From: RYN-431 sp036388295
Lineage (GTDB): Bacteria; Planctomycetota; Phycisphaerae; Tepidisphaerales; Tepidisphaeraceae
DNA: 24,923 nucleotides
Assembly: GCA_036388295.1 (NCBI GenBank)
Contig: DASVSC010000284.1
Coordinates: 1 to 24,923 of the forward strand
Direction of reading: 5' to 3'
The position numbers and the translations under genes are program-made. The notes under the pieces are model-generated. The model made no database searches, was not told the origin of the DNA, and worked only from the letters and a program-made list of their open reading frames with translations. Of the stretch, positions 16,004 through 23,810 are shown piece by piece (the first letter of the stretch is position 1; the number at the start of each line of letters is the position of its first letter).

Positions 16004-16923
16004 CGGGTCGAGGCGCTCCGGTCGGCGAGGAACTGGCTGAGCGTCACGTCCAGCGGTTCAGAAGTGTTAAAGGCACGAAAATCGATATTCAGGCCACGGC
16101 AAAGCTTTTTCAGGTCGTCGCTGAACTGGCGGAACTGCTCCAGATAGCCGTCGCGCAGCGCGCGGGGTTCGGTGATCAGCTGGCCCGCTTCTTCCAGGCC
16201 CTTGAACAGCGTGACGTCTTCAAACGGGAACTCTATTTCCTGCGGATCGAGCAACTGCATCACGATGATTTCGTGCTTCTTGTAGCGCAGGTGGCGAAGC
16301 CCTTTCTTGATGCTTTCCAGGTCGTCGAAGCAGTCGGTCATCAGCACGATCACGCTGCGGTGCGTCAGCTTTTCGGCGATCTGGTCCAGCACGCGGCCGA
16401 TGCCGGTCTTGTTCCACTTCGGCATCTGCTGCAGCTCCTGGGCCACCAGCTTCCATTGCGTGGGCGAACTGCTGGGCTTGAAGAAACGCGACAGCGTCTG
16501 GTCGAAAATCGCCAGCCCGACGGCGTCGGCCTGATGGACGGCCAGGTACGCCAGACTGGCGGCGAGCGACGTCGCGTGGTCGTACTTCGTCCACTTCCCG
16601 CCATCGACCGGCACGGAGCCGAAACCCATCGACTCGCTCGCGTCGACGACCAGGATCAGCTGCAGGTTCGTTTCCTGCTGGTACTGCTTCAGGTAGACCT
16701 TGTCGGCCCGGGCAAGGACTTTCCAATCGACATGGCGGATGTCGTCGCCGCTGGTGTACGGGCGGTGCTGGGCGAACTCGACGCTGACGCCCTGGTACGG
16801 CGAGCGGTGGCCGCCGGTCATCAGGCCTTCGACGATCAGGCGGGCCCGCAGTTCGAGCGACGAAATCTTCGCCAGCGTGCGCGGGTCAAGGTAACGGCGG
16901 TAGTCGGCCAGTGATTCGGCCAT
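16000..16923 (-). CDS. DUF58 / VWA-like cytoplasmic partner of MoxR
   Basis: This 307-aa soluble protein belongs to the DUF58 family found beside MoxR ATPases. The family core FAQHRPYTSGDDIRHVDWKV is near residues 50-69. A VWA-like fold follows, with a complete metal site: Asp94-x-Ser96-x-Ser98, Thr173 and Asp197 (LMTDCFDD). No TM helix is seen, unlike longer DUF58 proteins, so it should work in the cytoplasm. The ATG at 16923 is chosen because MAESLADYRRYLDP is the usual N-terminus for this group. Its stop overlaps the start of the PRAI-like gene by 4 bases. By family analogy, MoxR is expected to act on it. Confidence 0.93.
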   Translation of the reverse strand: MAESLADYRRYLDPRTLAKISSLELRARLIVEGLMTGGHRSPYQGVSVEFAQHRPYTSGDDIRHVDWKVLARADKVYLKQYQQETNLQLILVVDASESMGFGSVPVDGGKWTKYDHATSLAASLAYLAVHQADAVGLAIFDQTLSRFFKPSSSPTQWKLVAQELQQMPKWNKTGIGRVLDQIAEKLTHRSVIVLMTDCFDDLESIKKGLRHLRYKKHEIIVMQLLDPQEIEFPFEDVTLFKGLEEAGQLITEPRALRDGYLEQFRQFSDDLKKLCRGLNIDFRAFNTSEPLDVTLSQFLADRSASTR

Positions 16924-17020
16924 GCGAATACTACGTACGACCGCGGGTCAAGGTTCCGCGGCACACCCACCCCATCGGGGCCCGCTTCGGCGGCCTGTGC
17001 GTGACGCCGCTGCTCTTTGG

Positions 17021-17251
17021 CTACTCTTTTAGCGTCCCCTGAATGGAAAAGTACGCCAGCACAATGGCGATGACCGTGCAGACGCCGCCCCACAGGGCGA
17101 CCTTCATGTCGCCGCCGGCGCGCAGCGCTTCGGTCGCGCCGACGGGCAGGCCCATGATGAACAGGCTGCTGAGCACGCCGGTGGCCGTGCGCATGCCGCT
17201 CTTGGTGTCGTAATGGTTGATCACGTGGTCGTGGCGGTCTGACTTTTCCAT
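17021..17251 (-). CDS. Small two-TM membrane protein between MoxR and DUF58
   Basis: The 76-aa product is not recognised. Residues 1-20 are polar and rich in His and Asp (MEKSDRHDHVINHYDTKSG). Two hydrophobic segments follow, TGVLSSLFIMGLPVGATEAL (about 24-43) and VALWGGVCTVIAIVLAYFSI (about 51-70), so it probably spans the membrane twice. The gene lies 61 bases after MoxR and 97 bases before DUF58, in the same direction. TAGAAT lies 9 bases before its ATG, so it may have its own leaderless transcript. Because of its position it may be an accessory membrane subunit of the MoxR/VWA system, but this is inference from context only. Confidence 0.65.
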   Translation of the reverse strand: MEKSDRHDHVINHYDTKSGMRTATGVLSSLFIMGLPVGATEALRAGGDMKVALWGGVCTVIAIVLAYFSIQGTLKE

Positions 17252-17260
17252 GGCGGTCCG

Positions 17261-17266
17261 ATTCTA
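17261..17266 (-). promoter_or_regulatory. -10 box for the 76-aa membrane protein gene
   Basis: TAGAAT on the minus strand matches TATAAT in 5 of 6 bases and ends 9 bases before the ATG at 17251. No Shine-Dalgarno is present in the gap, so a leader of only 0-3 bases is expected. No good -35 is seen. Confidence 0.4.
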
Positions 17267-17281
17267 ACTCAACTCGGCGTG

Positions 17282-17299
17282 GCCGGCGAGCATGCCGGC
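17282..17299 (-). terminator. GC hairpin between MoxR and the 76-aa gene
   Basis: GCCGGC at 17282-17287 and at 17294-17299 form a 6-bp stem with loop GAGCAT. It lies 14 bases beyond the MoxR stop. There is no U-run, so it may only slow transcription or protect the MoxR 3' end. Confidence 0.3.
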
Positions 17300-17312
17300 G
17301 GCTTAAACGGCA

Positions 17313-18461
<1,149 letters not shown>

Positions 18462-18509
18462 TCCGAAAGACGACGAATCTGCTGTTCATTCGAAGGCCTC
18501 CGTCGTCCG

Positions 18510-18515
18510 TACAAT
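18510..18515 (+). promoter_or_regulatory. -10 box of mutM, probably leaderless
   Basis: TACAAT matches TATAAT in 5 of 6 bases and ends 6 bases before the mutM ATG at 18522, so the transcript would start at or next to the start codon. There is no Shine-Dalgarno. The gene is divergent from MoxR, with 60 bases between the longest possible frames. Confidence 0.45.
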
Positions 18516-18521
18516 GAATCC

Positions 18522-19340
18522 ATGCCGGAATTACCTGAGGTGGAAACGGTCGTTCGTACGCTGCTCCCGCACGTCGTCGGCCAGCGGGTCGTGGCATGCG
18601 TCCATGTGCGGCCGGACATGCTGCGCCCGGCCGACTTTGATCTTGTGAATGCCTTAGCCGGCCGGACCGTCGCGGACCTCCGGCGGCGGGCGAAGCGGAT
18701 TGTCTTCACCCTCGGCGACGGCAACCGATTTTACGTCCACCTCGGCATGACCGGCCGGTTGACGGTCGAAACACCGCTCGCCCCGCTCGCCGCGCACACG
18801 CACTTGATCGTCACCCTCGACCACGGCCGGCAGTTGCGGCTGGTGGACCCGCGGCGGTTCGGGGAAATCGTTTGGCTCGGTGCGGCCGGACACGACAACG
18901 TCGGTCCCGAGCCGCTATCGCTCCGACCCGCCGTCCTGCACGCACGCCTGAGCGTGACTCGCCGTCCGATCAAGGCGGCCCTGCTGGACCAGAGCGTGAT
19001 CGCCGGGATTGGCAATATCTACGCCGACGAAGCCCTTCATCGGGCCGGACTTCATCCGACCCGGCCGGGCAACAGCCTGACACGGGCCGAAACGGCACGG
19101 TTGAACCGTGCGATCAAGGGCGTGCTCCGCCGGGCGATCCGGGCTGGGGGCAGCAGTATTCGCGATTACGTGAACGCCGACGGCCTTCGCGGCGGATTTC
19201 AGCTCAGCCATCGCGTGTACGACCGCGAGGGCCAGCCCTGCCAGGGCTGCCGCACGGCGTTGCTGAGAATCGTGCTGGGCGGCCGGTCGACGCACTTCTG
19301 CCCGAAGTGTCAGCCGGAACAACGGTTATCGATTGATTAA
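18522..19340 (+). CDS. mutM: Formamidopyrimidine-DNA glycosylase
   Basis: MutM (Fpg) removes 8-oxoguanine and formamidopyrimidines from DNA and cuts the abasic site. The 272-aa length is typical. The N-terminus MPELPEVETV supplies the catalytic Pro2 and Glu3 after Met removal. Lys58 (the E. coli Lys57 equivalent) is in RRAKRIVF, and the conserved VHLGMTGRL and DQSVIAGIGNIYADEALHRA segments are present. The C-terminal zinc finger is complete with Cys240, Cys243, Cys260 and Cys263, and contains the lesion-contacting Arg in GGRSTHFCPKC. The ATG is fixed by the need for Pro2. It is divergent from the MoxR gene and convergent with the zinc-ribbon gene, so it is probably a single-gene unit. Confidence 0.97.
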   Translation: MPELPEVETVVRTLLPHVVGQRVVACVHVRPDMLRPADFDLVNALAGRTVADLRRRAKRIVFTLGDGNRFYVHLGMTGRLTVETPLAPLAAHTHLIVTLDHGRQLRLVDPRRFGEIVWLGAAGHDNVGPEPLSLRPAVLHARLSVTRRPIKAALLDQSVIAGIGNIYADEALHRAGLHPTRPGNSLTRAETARLNRAIKGVLRRAIRAGGSSIRDYVNADGLRGGFQLSHRVYDREGQPCQGCRTALLRIVLGGRSTHFCPKCQPEQRLSID

Positions 19341-19371
19341 AGGCGGCGCGCCGCGTGCTTTGGCGGGCGTA

Positions 19372-19869
19372 TTAGTAAGGCGTCAGCGGCTGAGCCGTTT
19401 GGAACGACCAGTACGCGAGGACGCCGAACAGAGCGACGTTGTAAGTCGTGGTCAGCACTAGGGCGATCACGCTCAACCATCTCGGCCAGCCGCGGGTGCC
19501 AAGGTTGGCCGCCACCGAGGCCGTCGCGACGATCACGCCCAAGACCGGGGCCCACCCGAACAACAACCCGGCAATCGCCATAAACCGGCTGGGGAATGGC
19601 AAATACGTGCTGATGTTGTTGTTGACAGTTGTAGCCGAGGCGCCTTTGAACTCTTCCGGTTCACAGTCCGCGTGGAGTTCCGCCTGGCAGTGGGCGCAAC
19701 GGACCCAATGGCTGGACCAGCCCCAGGTGGGCATGCGTTCGGTGACGCGAATCGTCTCGCGCAAATTGTAAGCCGTCCCGCGGACGGACGTGGCGCAGCA
19801 CTTCGGACAGTCGAACACGACTGGCACGCGGTGCTCTTCAATTCTCGGCAGCGAAGCAAGCAATATCAT
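19372..19869 (-). CDS. Zinc-ribbon membrane protein, function unknown
   Basis: This 165-aa protein combines an N-terminal zinc ribbon (DCPKC near residue 20 and VRCAHC near 57, four Cys in two CxxC pairs) with two C-terminal membrane helices (about 95-120 and 130-155). The helix pair, with GLLFGWAPVLGVIVATASVA and GWPRWLSVIALVLT, is reminiscent of DUF4190-type domains, but I do not assign a family with confidence. The ATG at 19869 gives a 19-residue lead-in before the ribbon; no Shine-Dalgarno is seen. A 7-bp hairpin (19882-19898) lies in the leader, 12 bases before the ATG. It is convergent with mutM and divergent from fliS, so context gives no functional hint. Confidence 0.7.
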   Translation of the reverse strand: MILLASLPRIEEHRVPVVFDCPKCCATSVRGTAYNLRETIRVTERMPTWGWSSHWVRCAHCQAELHADCEPEEFKGASATTVNNNISTYLPFPSRFMAIAGLLFGWAPVLGVIVATASVAANLGTRGWPRWLSVIALVLTTTYNVALFGVLAYWSFQTAQPLTPY

Positions 19870-19881
19870 GGCGGGTTGATC

Positions 19882-19898
19882 GGGCTCAGCTTGAGCCC
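19882..19898 (-). promoter_or_regulatory. Leader hairpin before the zinc-ribbon gene
   Basis: GGGCTCA at 19882-19888 pairs with TGAGCCC at 19892-19898 across loop GCT. It would form 12 bases before the ATG of the zinc-ribbon gene and could affect initiation. The remaining divergent region up to fliS (19899-20107) has a weak GATAAT at 20001-20006 and a 5-bp hairpin at 20084-20099 just before the fliS ATG; I see no clear promoter in it. Confidence 0.3.
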
Positions 19899-20107
19899 CC
19901 GCTGGTCAGGCGGCTGGTGGAGTCTGGCATCTTGCCGGGTGTTTTTCAAGCTTTAACCGGATTAGCGCGGATACAGCGGCGGATAGGGCTAGCAGCGTCT
20001 GATAATGCAATTTTTGGCCGATTGCGACCGGACCGAACGCCGCGGCTGATTCTGCCCCGCCCGCCCTGCCGATAGCAACAGCACCGCCCGTTGTGGCGGG
20101 CCACAGC

Positions 20108-20566
20108 ATGAGCAACAACGCCGCCGACAACTACTTGCGTACGAAAGTGCTCACCGCCACCCCGGAGCAGCTGCAGATGATGCTCTACGACGGAGCCATC
20201 CGCTTCACCGAGCAGGCGAAGGCCGCGCTCGAAGAAAAGAACTTCGAAAAAAGCTTCGATTTGCTTACGCGTGCTCAGAAGATTGTGCTGGAGCTGCAGT
20301 GCGGCCTTAAGCACAAAGTCGCCCCCGACCTCTGCGACAAACTGGCCGCCCTTTACAATTTCGTGCACCGTCGGCTGGTGGAAGCCAACGTGAAGCACGA
20401 AACCCCGCTGCTCGACGAGGCCCTGCAGATTCTCCGCTACCAGCGCGAAACCTGGGCGCTGCTGCTGCAGAAGCTGGCCCAGGGCAAAGCGGCCAAGATG
20501 GCGATGAAGCTGGACATGCCCGCCCCCGACGCCCGCATGGAAGCCAGCATTAGCCTTCGTGGTTAA
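20108..20566 (+). CDS. fliS: Flagellar chaperone FliS
   Basis: FliS binds the C-terminus of flagellin in the cytoplasm and keeps it from polymerising before export. The 152-aa protein has the family signature near its start: NNAADNYLRTKVLTATPEQL followed by MMLYDGAIRF. It is predicted to be nearly all helical, ending in a polar tail. The ATG at 20108 is chosen over the GTG at 20093 because MSNNAADNYLRT aligns with the usual FliS start. A 5-bp hairpin at 20084-20099 lies just before it. fliS normally sits with fliD or flagellin genes; here no other flagellar gene is in view, and its neighbours are on the other strand. Confidence 0.9.
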   Translation: MSNNAADNYLRTKVLTATPEQLQMMLYDGAIRFTEQAKAALEEKNFEKSFDLLTRAQKIVLELQCGLKHKVAPDLCDKLAALYNFVHRRLVEANVKHETPLLDEALQILRYQRETWALLLQKLAQGKAAKMAMKLDMPAPDARMEASISLRG

Positions 20567-20685
20567 GCGGCGTACCCGTGGCCGCGGGTGTAAACGCGCG
20601 AGAACAACGCCGAAGCGCGGCCGCCCCCGTTGAAGGACGTGGATCTCAATACACAGTCGTTGTCGCGAAGTTCACACGCGCCGCC

Positions 20686-21456
20686 TCAACCGATCGTCAT
20701 GCCGTAGAACTGCTGCGTGTTCTCCCGCGTGATTCGATTCATTTCCGCGACCGACTGCCGTTTCACCTGCGCGACCACGCCGAGCGTGTGGGCCACGAAT
20801 GCCGGCTCGCACACGCGCGTGCCGCGCACCGGCTCGGGTGACAGGTAAGGTGCGTCCGTTTCGATCAGCAGCCGGTCCAGCGGCACGGCCTCCACAATCC
20901 GACGCAACTCGTCATTCTTCTTGTACGTAATCGGCCCGGTGAACCCGATGTGATGGCCGGCGTCCATGATCGCTTCGGCCTCCGGGGCGGTGCCGGTAAA
21001 ACAGTGGAACACGCATCGCACGGCCGGGAACGCGCGAAGCACCGCCAGCGTGTCGTCCACGGCCTCACGCGAATGAATGACCACCGGCTTCTCCAGCCGT
21101 TCCGCCAGAGCGAGTTGGGCTTCGAAGAACTTTCGCTGCGTCGCGCGGTCCGCGCGGGTGTAGTGGTAGTCCAACCCTGTCTCACCGATCGCAACGACCA
21201 GATCGTCGGTGGCCAGCATGCTCAGCGCGTCGATGTCTTGCAGATCGGTATTCTGGCAGTGATTCGGGTGAACGCCGATCGCGCAGCGAACGACATCGTG
21301 GTAGCGCCCTGCGACTTCGAGGGCCAAATGGTCGTCCGCGATGTCCGTGCCGATCGTGACCATCGCCGTAACGCCGGCCGCCTTGGCACGAGCGAGGACG
21401 GCGTCGATCTGGTCGAACAGCCGCGGGTCGGTCAGGTGACAATGCGAGTCGATCAT
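20686..21456 (-). CDS. tatD: TatD-family metal-dependent hydrolase (DNase)
   Basis: TatD proteins are TIM-barrel metal-dependent hydrolases; characterised members have 3'-5' exonuclease or DNase activity in DNA repair or breakdown. The 256-aa protein has all metal ligands in view: His5 and His7 in DSHCHLTD, Glu92 in GETGLDYH, His128 in VIHSR, His151 in FHCFTG and Asp201 in ETDAPYL. The ATG at 21456 is fixed by the family start MIDSHCHL. A longer frame from TTG at 21504 would translate the hairpin upstream and is rejected. A perfect 24-bp inverted repeat ends just 5 bases before the ATG, so access to the start may depend on that structure. It is the last gene after yraN in the rpsP cluster. 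Confidence 0.94.
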   Translation of the reverse strand: MIDSHCHLTDPRLFDQIDAVLARAKAAGVTAMVTIGTDIADDHLALEVAGRYHDVVRCAIGVHPNHCQNTDLQDIDALSMLATDDLVVAIGETGLDYHYTRADRATQRKFFEAQLALAERLEKPVVIHSREAVDDTLAVLRAFPAVRCVFHCFTGTAPEAEAIMDAGHHIGFTGPITYKKNDELRRIVEAVPLDRLLIETDAPYLSPEPVRGTRVCEPAFVAHTLGVVAQVKRQSVAEMNRITRENTQQFYGMTIG

Positions 21457-21461
21457 AAATT

Positions 21462-21543
21462 GAGCGGGAAGTTGAGAGTGGGAAGCGGGAAGCGAAGAAA
21501 GCAATAATCTGCTTATGGACTTCCCACTCTCAACTTCCCGCTC
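21462..21543. repeat. Perfect 24-bp inverted repeat between yraN and tatD
   Basis: Bases 21462-21485 are the exact reverse complement of 21520-21543, with a 34-base loop that holds a nested 5-bp stem (21499-21503 with 21510-21514). The arm contains the word GGGAAG twice and the loop continues it once more. On the plus strand the second arm is followed by C and six T residues (21545-21550), the form of a strong intrinsic terminator. All genes beside it run on the minus strand, so the terminator faces antisense. On the minus strand it is the tatD leader. The T-run overlaps the yraN stop codon. Confidence 0.9.
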
Positions 21544-21548
21544 CTTTT

Positions 21549-21974
21549 TTAATACGTGGCGTCGAACGCGTTTTCGTGATGCCGGATGATCGGATTGCGG
21601 CCGCCGGGCCAGTGGATGGCGACCACGTCGAACCGCGCCGGCGGCTGGGGGAACCCGAACCGCGACAGGTAAATGTCGGCGGCTTTGGTGATCTGGTGCT
21701 GCTTGGTCGTGTCGACCTGGTCTTCGGGCCGCACCTGGTCATCGACGCGCGTTTTGACTTCGACGAACACCAGCGTGCGGCCGTGACGGGCGACGATGTC
21801 GATCTCGCCGAGCTTGCAGCGGTAGTTGCGCTGCAAAATCTTGTAGCCCGCGTTCGTCAGGAACTTGGCCGCGACGTTCTCGCCCCGCTCGCCGAGGGTC
21901 GGGTCGACCTTCGGGCCCTTCAATTCATTGGACGGGAACAGGTAGCGGAGAAGCCGTTCGAACATGGGCATCAT
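21549..21974 (-). CDS. yraN: UPF0102 / YraN-family nuclease-like protein
   Basis: YraN (UPF0102) proteins have a restriction-endonuclease-like fold, and their cellular role is not settled. The 141-aa length is usual. The conserved motifs are GERGENVAAKFL near residues 28-39, ILQRNYRCKLGEIDIVAR near 47-63 and VFVEVKTR near 69-76; the Glu-Ile-Asp and Glu-Val-Lys residues form the presumed nuclease site. Three possible ATG codons lie at the start (residues 1, 2 and 4), so the exact start is uncertain by up to 3 codons. It follows rplS after a 168-base gap that contains a strong hairpin. The rplS-yraN neighbourhood is common in bacteria. Confidence 0.9.
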   Translation of the reverse strand: MMPMFERLLRYLFPSNELKGPKVDPTLGERGENVAAKFLTNAGYKILQRNYRCKLGEIDIVARHGRTLVFVEVKTRVDDQVRPEDQVDTTKQHQITKAADIYLSRFGFPQPPARFDVVAIHWPGGRNPIIRHHENAFDATY

Positions 21975-22042
21975 CTAAATCAGTGTGGCGAAATCAGAGA
22001 TCCGAAGGCCGCCGGGCGGCATTGGGTCTTGCACAATGAAGC

Positions 22043-22079
22043 AGGGCGCGGCGAAAGACCGTGTCTTTTGCCGCGCCCT
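22043..22079 (-). terminator. 17-bp hairpin after rplS
   Basis: Bases 22043-22059 and 22063-22079 are complementary except for one pair, with a 3-base loop (CGT). The element sits 64 bases beyond the rplS stop and 69 bases before yraN. The single non-pair is a G-U wobble in plus-strand RNA but an A-C mismatch in minus-strand RNA. No U-run follows on the minus strand. It probably marks the 3' end or a stability element of the rplS message. Confidence 0.6.
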
Positions 22080-22142
22080 ACGTCCTTCACCGAATCCACG
22101 GGTGTGGGGCTTCGGTCTTGGGCTTTATTAGAGAAAAGCGAC

Positions 22143-22550
22143 TTAAGCGCCAGCGGCAGCCAGTTCGCGTTCGGCGGCGGCGGCCTTTTCCTTCTTTGTC
22201 ACGACCTTCTTGTCCGCCAGGCGGGTGGCCTTGCCGACGCGGTCGCGCAGGTAGAACAGCTTGGCGCGGCGGACGACGCCGTTGCGCTTGATGACGACCT
22301 TCTCGATGAACGGCGAGTTCGTCGGGAAGATACGCTCCACGCCCTCGTTCGCCACGATGCGGCGGACGGTGAACGTCTGGTTCGTGCCGCGGCCTTTGAT
22401 CATCAGGACCACGCCGGCGAAGATCTGGACGCGTTCCTTGCCGCCCTCGACGATGCGGGTGTGCACGTCGACGGTGTCGCCGACGACGAACTGGATCGGG
22501 GTTTCTTTCAAGCTCGATTGTTCGACGATGTCCAGCAGTTTGTTACGCAT
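22143..22550 (-). CDS. rplS: 50S ribosomal protein L19
   Basis: L19 sits at the interface of the ribosomal subunits. The 135-aa protein has the family segments GDTVDVHTRIVEGGKERVQI, FAGVVLMIKGRG and FTVRRI, then EKVVIKRNGVVRRAKLFYLR. It extends past the usual core by about 25 residues, a Lys/Ala/Glu-rich tail (KKVVTKKEKAAAAERELAAA). The ATG at 22550 has a clear GGAG 5 bases upstream. It is 83 bases after trmD, the standard order for this operon. Confidence 0.97.
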   Translation of the reverse strand: MRNKLLDIVEQSSLKETPIQFVVGDTVDVHTRIVEGGKERVQIFAGVVLMIKGRGTNQTFTVRRIVANEGVERIFPTNSPFIEKVVIKRNGVVRRAKLFYLRDRVGKATRLADKKVVTKKEKAAAAERELAAAGA

Positions 22551-22633
22551 AAAGACTCCGAAATTTCAGGCAGCGCGACAAGGCGTTTGTCGACGCGGGA
22601 ACCCATACTTATATCGTGCCCGCGGTCGGCTCG

Positions 22634-23338
22634 CTATACCGACTTCCGTTTTTCGTACGCGTCCCACAGGTCGGGCCGTTTCGTGCGGGTCCGTTCTTCG
22701 CGTTGCCGTTGCCGCCACTTGGCGATTTCGGCGTGATTGCCGCCCATCAGCACGGGCGGCACTTCCATCCCCCGGAACACCCGCGGCCGGGTGTACTGGG
22801 GGTATTCGATCAAACCGTCGGCGAACGTCTCGTCCGCCGTGCCGTCCGCCGCGCCGATCGCGCCGGGCAGCAGCCGGACGACGCTGTCGATCAGCACCAT
22901 GGCCGCCAGTTCGCCGCCGCTGAGGACATAGTCACCGACGCTCAGTTCCAACGGCTTCAGGCCGTCGATGATCCGCTCGTCGAAGCCTTCGTAATGGCCC
23001 GCGATGAGCAGCAGCCGGTCTTGTTTCGCCAAGTCATCGGCCGTCGCCTGATCGAGCAGTCGGCCTTGCGGCGTCAGCAGGATCCGGAGCGCGGGACGCG
23101 GATCTTGTCGTTCGATGTGTTCGACTGCGTCGAACATCGTCTGGCACATCATCACCATGCCGGGCCCGCCGCCGAACGGGCGGTCGTCCACCGACTTGTG
23201 CTTGTCTTCCGCGAAATCGCGGAGCTGTGTCAGGTGATATTCGACCAGCCCTTTCGCCGCCGCCCGCTTGGGGATGCTCGTGCCGAGAATCGGCCCGAAC
23301 ATCTCGGGGAACAGCGTCAGGACGTCGATGCGGAGCAT
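22634..23338 (-). CDS. trmD: tRNA (guanine37-N1)-methyltransferase
   Basis: TrmD methylates G37 of tRNAs with a G36-G37 anticodon border, using S-adenosylmethionine, and prevents +1 frameshifting. The 234-aa protein has the SPOUT trefoil-knot signatures: DVLTLFPEMF at the start, DDRPFGGGPGMVM, the knot segment IAGHYEGFDERI, and SVGDYVLSGGELA. The catalytic Asp is in FADGLIEYPQYTRP. The knot reads AGHYEG where E. coli has CGRYEG. The ATG at 23338 is chosen because MLRIDVLTLFPEM is the family start; the frame extends 13 codons upstream through the GC repeat, which is not expected to be translated. It lies 71 bases after rpsP. Confidence 0.96.
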   Translation of the reverse strand: MLRIDVLTLFPEMFGPILGTSIPKRAAAKGLVEYHLTQLRDFAEDKHKSVDDRPFGGGPGMVMMCQTMFDAVEHIERQDPRPALRILLTPQGRLLDQATADDLAKQDRLLLIAGHYEGFDERIIDGLKPLELSVGDYVLSGGELAAMVLIDSVVRLLPGAIGAADGTADETFADGLIEYPQYTRPRVFRGMEVPPVLMGGNHAEIAKWRQRQREERTRTKRPDLWDAYEKRKSV

Positions 23339-23339
23339 A

Positions 23340-23410
23340 GCAGGCGGCGGGCGGCAGGCGGCCGGCGGCGGAGGCATTGTGCTGCCTGCCGCACGCTGCC
23401 TGCTGCCTGC
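23340..23410 (-). repeat. GC-rich word-repeat inverted repeat between rpsP and trmD
   Basis: The whole rpsP-trmD gap is made of GCAGGC-type words and their complements. The left block 23340-23362 and the right block 23381-23410 are imperfectly inverted: the outer 16 bases match at 13 positions and an inner 12 bases match at 11, every difference being a G/A-type transition. It would form a stable hairpin ending just before the trmD start. The gap is where rimM usually lies. Confidence 0.75.
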
Positions 23411-23736
23411 TAATCCTTCTTCTCTTCCGCCGGTGCCGCTTCGGCCTTGGGCTTGGGCGTCACGTACTTGCGGAGCTTGAGCATCTTGTGCTCCAGGCCG
23501 CTCTTTTTAAGCAGGCTGCTGACCGTCTCGGACGGGACGGCGCCCTGATCGAGCCAGTACTTGGCCCGTTCCAGATCGAACTTGATCTGCTTGGTCTCGT
23601 CCTTGTTGACCGGGTCGTAGAACCCGAGGCTCTCGATGATCCGGCCGTCACGGGGACTGCGGCTGTCTACAGCGCTCAGGCGGAAAAACGCCTTGTGCGA
23701 ACGACCCATGCGGTTAAAACGCAACTTCACTGCCAT
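23410..23736 (-). CDS. rpsP: 30S ribosomal protein S16
   Basis: S16 is an early-assembling small-subunit protein. The 108-aa product starts MAVKLRFNRMGRSHKAFFRL, the classical S16 N-terminus, followed by DGRIIESLGFYDPV and RAKYWLDQGAVPSETV. The tail after about residue 90 is rich in Lys, Ala, Pro and Glu and is longer than in E. coli. The ATG at 23736 is preferred over an upstream frame of 53 codons because it matches the family start and has GGAG 9 bases upstream. It is the first gene of the rpsP-trmD-rplS cluster, and a sigma70-like promoter lies upstream. Confidence 0.97.
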   Translation of the reverse strand: MAVKLRFNRMGRSHKAFFRLSAVDSRSPRDGRIIESLGFYDPVNKDETKQIKFDLERAKYWLDQGAVPSETVSSLLKKSGLEHKMLKLRKYVTPKPKAEAAPAEEKKD

Positions 23737-23774
23737 GGCTTTGACTCCAGTGCTCAAACTTTCGCGAATCGGGC

Positions 23775-23802
23775 AATATAGCGATCGCGTGCTTAAAGGC
23801 AA
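23775..23802 (-). promoter_or_regulatory. Sigma70-like promoter of rpsP
   Basis: On the minus strand TTGCCT (23802-23797) and TATATT (23780-23775) are 16 bases apart. Matches to consensus are 4/6 and 5/6. A start near 23768 gives a leader of about 30 bases that includes the GGAG site before rpsP, so unlike other genes here rpsP would have a normal leader. The spacer holds the palindrome GCGATCGC. Confidence 0.5.
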
Positions 23803-23810
23803 GCGGAAGG

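Noticed and set aside
16941..16961. CCGCGG inverted repeat between DUF58 and the 76-aa gene
   Set aside because: A 6-bp palindromic GC word with a 9-base loop is expected by chance at this GC content, and no other signal supports it.
19343..19354. 12-base GC palindrome between mutM and the zinc-ribbon gene as a two-way terminator
   Set aside because: It is self-complementary without a loop and has no T-run on either side, so a terminator call is not supported.
20068..20075. GCCGATAG as a sigma28 -10 element for fliS
   Set aside because: It matches the flagellar -10 consensus well, but nothing like the TAAA -35 element lies at the needed distance.
21457..21504. N-terminal extension of TatD from a TTG codon
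   Set aside because: It would translate the arm of the inverted repeat, and TatD proteins start at MIDSHCHL, the ATG at 21456.
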